A stretch of DNA of 64,000 nt, from assembly GCF_041909755.1 (NCBI RefSeq), contig NZ_JAYRCW010000002.1, positions 13,060 through 77,059 on the forward strand. Direction: 5' to 3'. The translations under genes were made by a program, and so were the position numbers. The stretch is from Sandaracinobacteroides sp041909755 (lineage in GTDB: Bacteria > Pseudomonadota > Alphaproteobacteria > Sphingomonadales > Sphingomonadaceae). Below, in pieces: positions 60,684-64,000 of this stretch (position 1 is the stretch's first letter; each line of letters begins with the position of its first letter). The notes under the pieces were generated by a model, which saw nothing but the letters and a program-made list of their open reading frames with translations, was not told the origin of the DNA and did not search any database.

Positions 60684-60705
60684 CCCCTCCCCTTCCGGGG
60701 AGGGG
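60684..60705. repeat. Extragenic palindrome CCCCTCCCC-TTCC-GGGGAGGGG
   Basis: A perfect 9-bp stem with a 4-nt loop, followed by TTGAGGTGGGGG. This form recurs between genes in sphingomonad genomes and looks REP-like. Here it lies between the RHH gene and phaB, and it could also stop transcription. No second copy is in this window. Confidence 0.6.
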
Positions 60706-60740
60706 TTGAGGTGGGGGCGCTGAACAGGCGCCCGCCTTCG

Positions 60741-61463
60741 TCAGTACATATGCTGTCCGCCGTTCACGCTCATCGTGCTGCCGGTGATGAACCCCGCATC
60801 CTCGGCGCACAGGAACACCACGGCGCGGGCGATCTCTTCCGCATGGCCCAGCCGGCCCACCGGGATCTTCGCCACGATCTTTTCCAGCACGTCGGGCGGA
60901 ACGGCCGCCACCATGTCGGTGTCGATATAGCCCGGCGCGATGGCGTTCACCGTCACCCCGAACTTCGCGCCTTCCTGCGCCAACGCCTTGGTGAAGCCGT
61001 GGATGCCGCTTTTCGCTGCGGCATAATTCACCTGCCCATATTGCCCCGCCTGCCCGTTGATGGAGCCGATGTTCACGATCCGCCCCCAGCCGCGCTGCCG
61101 CATCCCCGGGAAGGTCGCCTTCGCCGTGTTGAAGCAGCCGCCCAGGTTCACGTCGATCACCTCTTTCCAGGCCTCGAAGCTCATCTTCAGCAGCGTGCCG
61201 TCGCGGGTGATGCCGGCGTTGTTCACCACCACGTCGATCGGGCCCAGCTCCGCCTCGATGGCGGCCACGCTGTCCACCACGGCCTGGTGATCGGCCACGT
61301 TGAACTTCCAGGCCTTGATGCCCGTCCGCTCCGAGAAGGCCTTCGCCCTGTCATCCGAACCCACATAATTGGCCGCGACGGTGAACCCCGCCGCCTTCAG
61401 CCCCATGCAGATGGCTTCGCCGATGCCCCGGGTTCCCCCGGTGACCAGTGCAACACGCGCCAT
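60741..61463 (-). CDS. phaB: Acetoacetyl-CoA reductase
   Basis: A 240-aa SDR reducing acetoacetyl-CoA to 3-hydroxybutyryl-CoA with NADPH, as in PHB synthesis. VTGGTRGIGEAI (about 7-18) is the cofactor loop, NNAGITRDGTLLKM and YAAAKSGIHGFTKALAQE the NAG and Tyr/Lys regions, and IAPGYIDTDMV the C-terminal motif, matching PhaB in length and wording. FabG is an alternative, but the GQFGQ-like QAGQYGQVNY wording favours PhaB. The start at 61463 has GGGAGAGG upstream. A PHB synthase is not in the window. Confidence 0.88.
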   Translation of the reverse strand: MARVALVTGGTRGIGEAICMGLKAAGFTVAANYVGSDDRAKAFSERTGIKAWKFNVADHQAVVDSVAAIEAELGPIDVVVNNAGITRDGTLLKMSFEAWKEVIDVNLGGCFNTAKATFPGMRQRGWGRIVNIGSINGQAGQYGQVNYAAAKSGIHGFTKALAQEGAKFGVTVNAIAPGYIDTDMVAAVPPDVLEKIVAKIPVGRLGHAEEIARAVVFLCAEDAGFITGSTMSVNGGQHMY

Positions 61464-61538
61464 GAACCTCTCCCTTCCCGTTTGCGCCAAAGCTAGACCC
61501 CGCCCTTGGCCCGCACAAGCTGGCGAAACCGGAAAAGT

Positions 61539-62555
61539 TCAGCGAATCCAGCCCGCCAGCGCCTCGCCCAGCAGGGCGCGCAGCATCGCCACCCCTTCGT
61601 CAGACGCATTCAGGCAGTCCAGCGCCGCGAAATGGGTGCCACCGGCCTCCAGAAAGGCCTCCCGCGCGCCGATCGCGATTTCCTCCAGCGTCTCGATACA
61701 GTCGGCGGAAAAGCCCGGCATCAGCACCGCGACGCGCCGGGTGCCGGATTGCGCCAGCTCCGTCAGCAGCGGCTCGGTATAGGGCTTCAGCCATTCGGCG
61801 CGGCCGAACAGGCTCTGAAAGGCCAGCGGCATCTCCGCCTCCGTCCGCCCCAGCGCCTCGCGCAGCAGGCGCGCGGTCTTCTGGCACTGGCAATGATAGG
61901 GATCACCCAGATCCAGCGTGCGCCTCGGCATGCCGTGAAAGCTCAGCAGGATCTTCTCCGGCACGAAATCCAGCGCGGCCAGCTGCCGTTCCACCGAAGC
62001 CTTCAACGCTGCGATATGGGCCGGATGGTCATGATAGGGCGGCAGGGTGCGGATCGCCGGCATCCAGCGCTGTCCGGAAAGCTGCCGGAACGTCTCGTCC
62101 AGCACGCTGCCCGTGGTCGCGCTGCAATATTGCGGATAAAGCGGCGCCAGGCAGATCCGGTCGCACCCCTGCGCCCTCAGCCGCGCCAGCCCCTCGCCGA
62201 TGGCGGGCGCGCCATAGCGCATCGCCCAGTCCACGATCACGTCCGCGCCGAACGCGCCCGCAAGCGCCTCGGCCTGATCCCGCGTGATCCGCTTCAGCGG
62301 GCTCTCGTTCGCCGCCCGGTCCCAGATCTTCGCATAGTTCGCCGCCGATTTCGCGGGGCGGCGCGTCAGCACGAACAGCTTCAGGATCGGTTGCCAGATC
62401 AGCGGCGGAAGCTCCACCACCCGGCGATCCGACAGGAATTCGTTCAGCCAGCGCCGCACGGCGCCCGGCTTCGGCGCATCGGGTGACCCCAGGTTCACCA
62501 GCAACAGCCCCACCTTGCCCGTGCGAACAGGCGGATGCCCTTCCGGCAAGGCCAT
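61539..62555 (-). CDS. hemH: Ferrochelatase
   Basis: A 338-aa enzyme inserting Fe(II) into protoporphyrin IX. GLLLVNLGSPDAPKPGAVRRWLNEFLSD (about 16-43) is the N-terminal signature; SFHGMPRR carries the catalytic His, and MPGFSADCIETLEEI the C-terminal signature. It is probably soluble or peripheral at the inner membrane. The ATG at 62555 overlaps the stop of the upstream molybdopterin subunit (TGATG), so they share an operon. The longer frame upstream is not used. Confidence 0.95.
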   Translation of the reverse strand: MALPEGHPPVRTGKVGLLLVNLGSPDAPKPGAVRRWLNEFLSDRRVVELPPLIWQPILKLFVLTRRPAKSAANYAKIWDRAANESPLKRITRDQAEALAGAFGADVIVDWAMRYGAPAIGEGLARLRAQGCDRICLAPLYPQYCSATTGSVLDETFRQLSGQRWMPAIRTLPPYHDHPAHIAALKASVERQLAALDFVPEKILLSFHGMPRRTLDLGDPYHCQCQKTARLLREALGRTEAEMPLAFQSLFGRAEWLKPYTEPLLTELAQSGTRRVAVLMPGFSADCIETLEEIAIGAREAFLEAGGTHFAALDCLNASDEGVAMLRALLGEALAGWIR

Positions 62556-64000
62556 CAGACGCTGTAGGCTCTGGCCAGCGGCAGCTGCCGCGCGCGCTTG
62601 CCGGTCGCCGCCGCCAGCGCGTTCGCAAGCGCAGGCGCCGCACACGGCAGCCCCGGTTCGCCCACGCCTCCCAGCGCCGCGCCGCTTTCCACGATCACGG
62701 TCGCCAGCCGCAGCGGCGCATCCGCCAGCTTCAGCACGTCGTAGGTGTGGAAATTGCGCTGCTCCGCCTCGCCGTCGGCAAAGGTGATTTCCTCGCCCAT
62801 CGCGGCAGACAGGCCCATGATGGCAGCACCTTCCAGCTGCTGTCGCACGGAATCCGGCGCGATCACGCGGCCGCAGTCGATGGCGCTCACCACCTCCAGC
62901 AGCTTCACCTTGCCCGCCACCACGCCCGCCGTCACCACCATCGCCGCGATCGAACCAAAGCTTTCATGCACGGCGATGCCCCGCGCAAAGCCCTTGGGCG
63001 CGGGCTCGCCCCACTTTCCATGATCGGCCACCGCCTTCAGCACGGCGGCATGGCGCGGCCGGTCCGCCAGCAGCGAAAGCCGGAACGCCAGCGGATCCGC
63101 ACCCGCCGCCGCTGCCAGTTCGTCGATGAAGCTTTCCACGATGAACCCGGAAAAGCTGTGCCCCACCGATCGCCAGTATCCCAGCGGCGCAGGCTGCCCC
63201 ACCGGCACATGCACGGCCCGGAAGGCGTCCACTGCATAGGGGATTTCCGCCAGCCCCTCGATGTCGCCCGCGTTCGCCTTGTCCTCGTCAGAGGCCATCA
63301 TGGGCATGTTGCGCTTGCTGAAATTGTTGTTCAGCGCCGGCACCGCGATGCGGCTGTCCCACGCCAGCAGCTTGCGATCCGCCGAAAGCACGCCGCGCAT
63401 CTTCGCCTGCACCGGCGGCCGGTACATGTCGGTGCCCAGATCCTCCTCCCGGCTCCAGATCAGCTGCACCGGCTTGCCTACCGCCTTTGCGATCAGCGCC
63501 GCCTCCACCATGGCATCGGCTTCCGCCTTTCGCCCGAAGCCGCCGCCCAGGAAGGTCGGGTGGATCACCACATCGGCCTTGTCGATGCCCAGCGCGTCGG
63601 CAACCTGCCAGTGCGCCAGCGTCAGCGATTGCGTCGGCCCCCACACTTCCGCCCGGCCGCCCACGATCCGGGCCGTCGCCGTCATCGGCTCCATGCAGGC
63701 ATGCGCCAGATAGGGCAGGCCGTAATCCGCCACGATCACCGTGCCGTCGGCGGCGTCCACATTGCCATGCCCGGCCACCTCTTCCCCACCGCTGCCCAGC
63801 GCGGCCTTCTTCAGCTCGTCGGTGATCCAGGGGCCCGCCTTGCGGCCATCCACGGCAAAGCCCGCCTCCACCGTGTCCAGCGCCCGGCGCGCTTCCCAGC
63901 TGGTGGGGCCGGTGGTCGCCACCCAGTTCGGCCCCTTCACCAGCCCGATGCCGGCCGGGGCCTTCGCCGTCGCCAGCCGCCCGCCCACCGGGCCGTGCCG
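62555..64000 (-). CDS. Xanthine dehydrogenase-family molybdopterin-binding subunit (IorB-like), 5' end off the window
   Basis: The last 481 or so codons of a molybdenum hydroxylase large subunit; the start lies beyond the right edge. HPTFLGGGFGRKAEADAM, YLAHACMEPMTATARI and ESFIDELAAAAGADPLAFR are the molybdopterin-binding and family signatures, and VGEPGLPCAAPALANAL near the end holds the conserved catalytic Glu. It resembles the isoquinoline 1-oxidoreductase/aldehyde oxidase group with separate [2Fe-2S] subunit. Substrate unknown: an aldehyde or N-heterocycle. It is translationally coupled to hemH. Confidence 0.88.
   Translation of the reverse strand, partial: RHGPVGGRLATAKAPAGIGLVKGPNWVATTGPTSWEARRALDTVEAGFAVDGRKAGPWITDELKKAALGSGGEEVAGHGNVDAADGTVIVADYGLPYLAHACMEPMTATARIVGGRAEVWGPTQSLTLAHWQVADALGIDKADVVIHPTFLGGGFGRKAEADAMVEAALIAKAVGKPVQLIWSREEDLGTDMYRPPVQAKMRGVLSADRKLLAWDSRIAVPALNNNFSKRNMPMMASDEDKANAGDIEGLAEIPYAVDAFRAVHVPVGQPAPLGYWRSVGHSFSGFIVESFIDELAAAAGADPLAFRLSLLADRPRHAAVLKAVADHGKWGEPAPKGFARGIAVHESFGSIAAMVVTAGVVAGKVKLLEVVSAIDCGRVIAPDSVRQQLEGAAIMGLSAAMGEEITFADGEAEQRNFHTYDVLKLADAPLRLATVIVESGAALGGVGEPGLPCAAPALANALAAATGKRARQLPLARAYSV

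Overview
The window reads as chromosome from a high-GC alphaproteobacterium of the Sphingomonadales. Evidence from the sequence: four TonB-dependent receptors, several nu-class glutathione transferases, SnoaL/SMP-30/SDR catabolic genes, an Ohr/OhrR pair, an Rrf2 regulator, and a short CCCC-rich extragenic palindrome of a kind seen in sphingomonad genomes. I see no phage, IS element, CRISPR array or plasmid gene. Genes are packed tightly, often with ATGA, TAATG or TGATG overlaps. No stretch longer than about 300 bases lacks a gene or tRNA.

Layout. 1-4.6 kb: housekeeping genes (DsbA/FrnE-like fragment, prfC, a serine hydrolase, a lipoprotein, tRNA-Arg). 4.7-27.7 kb: an accessory catabolic or detoxification island with four GSTs, a TonB receptor, an MFS transporter, SDRs, SnoaL folds, a CMD-family protein, an SMP-30 lactonase, a VOC protein, two acyl-CoA ligases, a stand-alone MetE-type methyltransferase and two MarR regulators. 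Its most unusual part is a six-gene, mostly overlapping minus-strand operon: CoA ligase, hydrolase, APH-type kinase, divergent enolase, D-2-hydroxyacid dehydrogenase, and an alpha/beta hydrolase lacking its nucleophile serine. Six copies of a 14-bp dyad (WTAG-N4-CTAAG-like) lie in six promoter regions of the island and I found none elsewhere, so these genes probably form one regulon. A second dyad, GTCAAT-N3-ATTGAC, occurs twice.

27.7-33.7 kb: two divergent TonB receptors, one followed by a secreted tyrosine/lipid phosphatase. 33.7-40.5 kb: a transglutaminase / circularly permuted ATP-grasp-alpha-E fusion / DUF2126 cluster, a predicted but biochemically uncharacterised peptide-ligation system. 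40.6-48.4 kb: cytochrome bd genes (cydAB, cydX), followed in the same operon by a methyltransferase, an ArsR regulator with cysteines placed as in SqrR/BigR, and trxC. cydDC is divergent. 48.4-51 kb: nitronate monooxygenase, ohr/ohrR and Rrf2, a stress-response block.

51.1-56.6 kb: YezD-like protein, TonB receptor, a CoaA-like kinase and an alkyl sulfatase interrupted by a 10-N assembly gap; this suggests sulfate-ester scavenging. 56.7-64 kb: two small secreted beta/gamma-crystallin proteins, a kinase/acyl-CoA dehydrogenase pair resembling LvaA/LvaC, a Nudix hydrolase, an RHH protein, an acetoacetyl-CoA reductase, ferrochelatase and a truncated molybdopterin oxidoreductase subunit.

Best candidates for undescribed biology: the island regulon with its kinase-enolase-dehydrogenase cassette, and the bd-oxidase operon carrying a likely reactive-sulfur sensor. 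All calls rest on reading the sequence and recalled family motifs; no database search was run.
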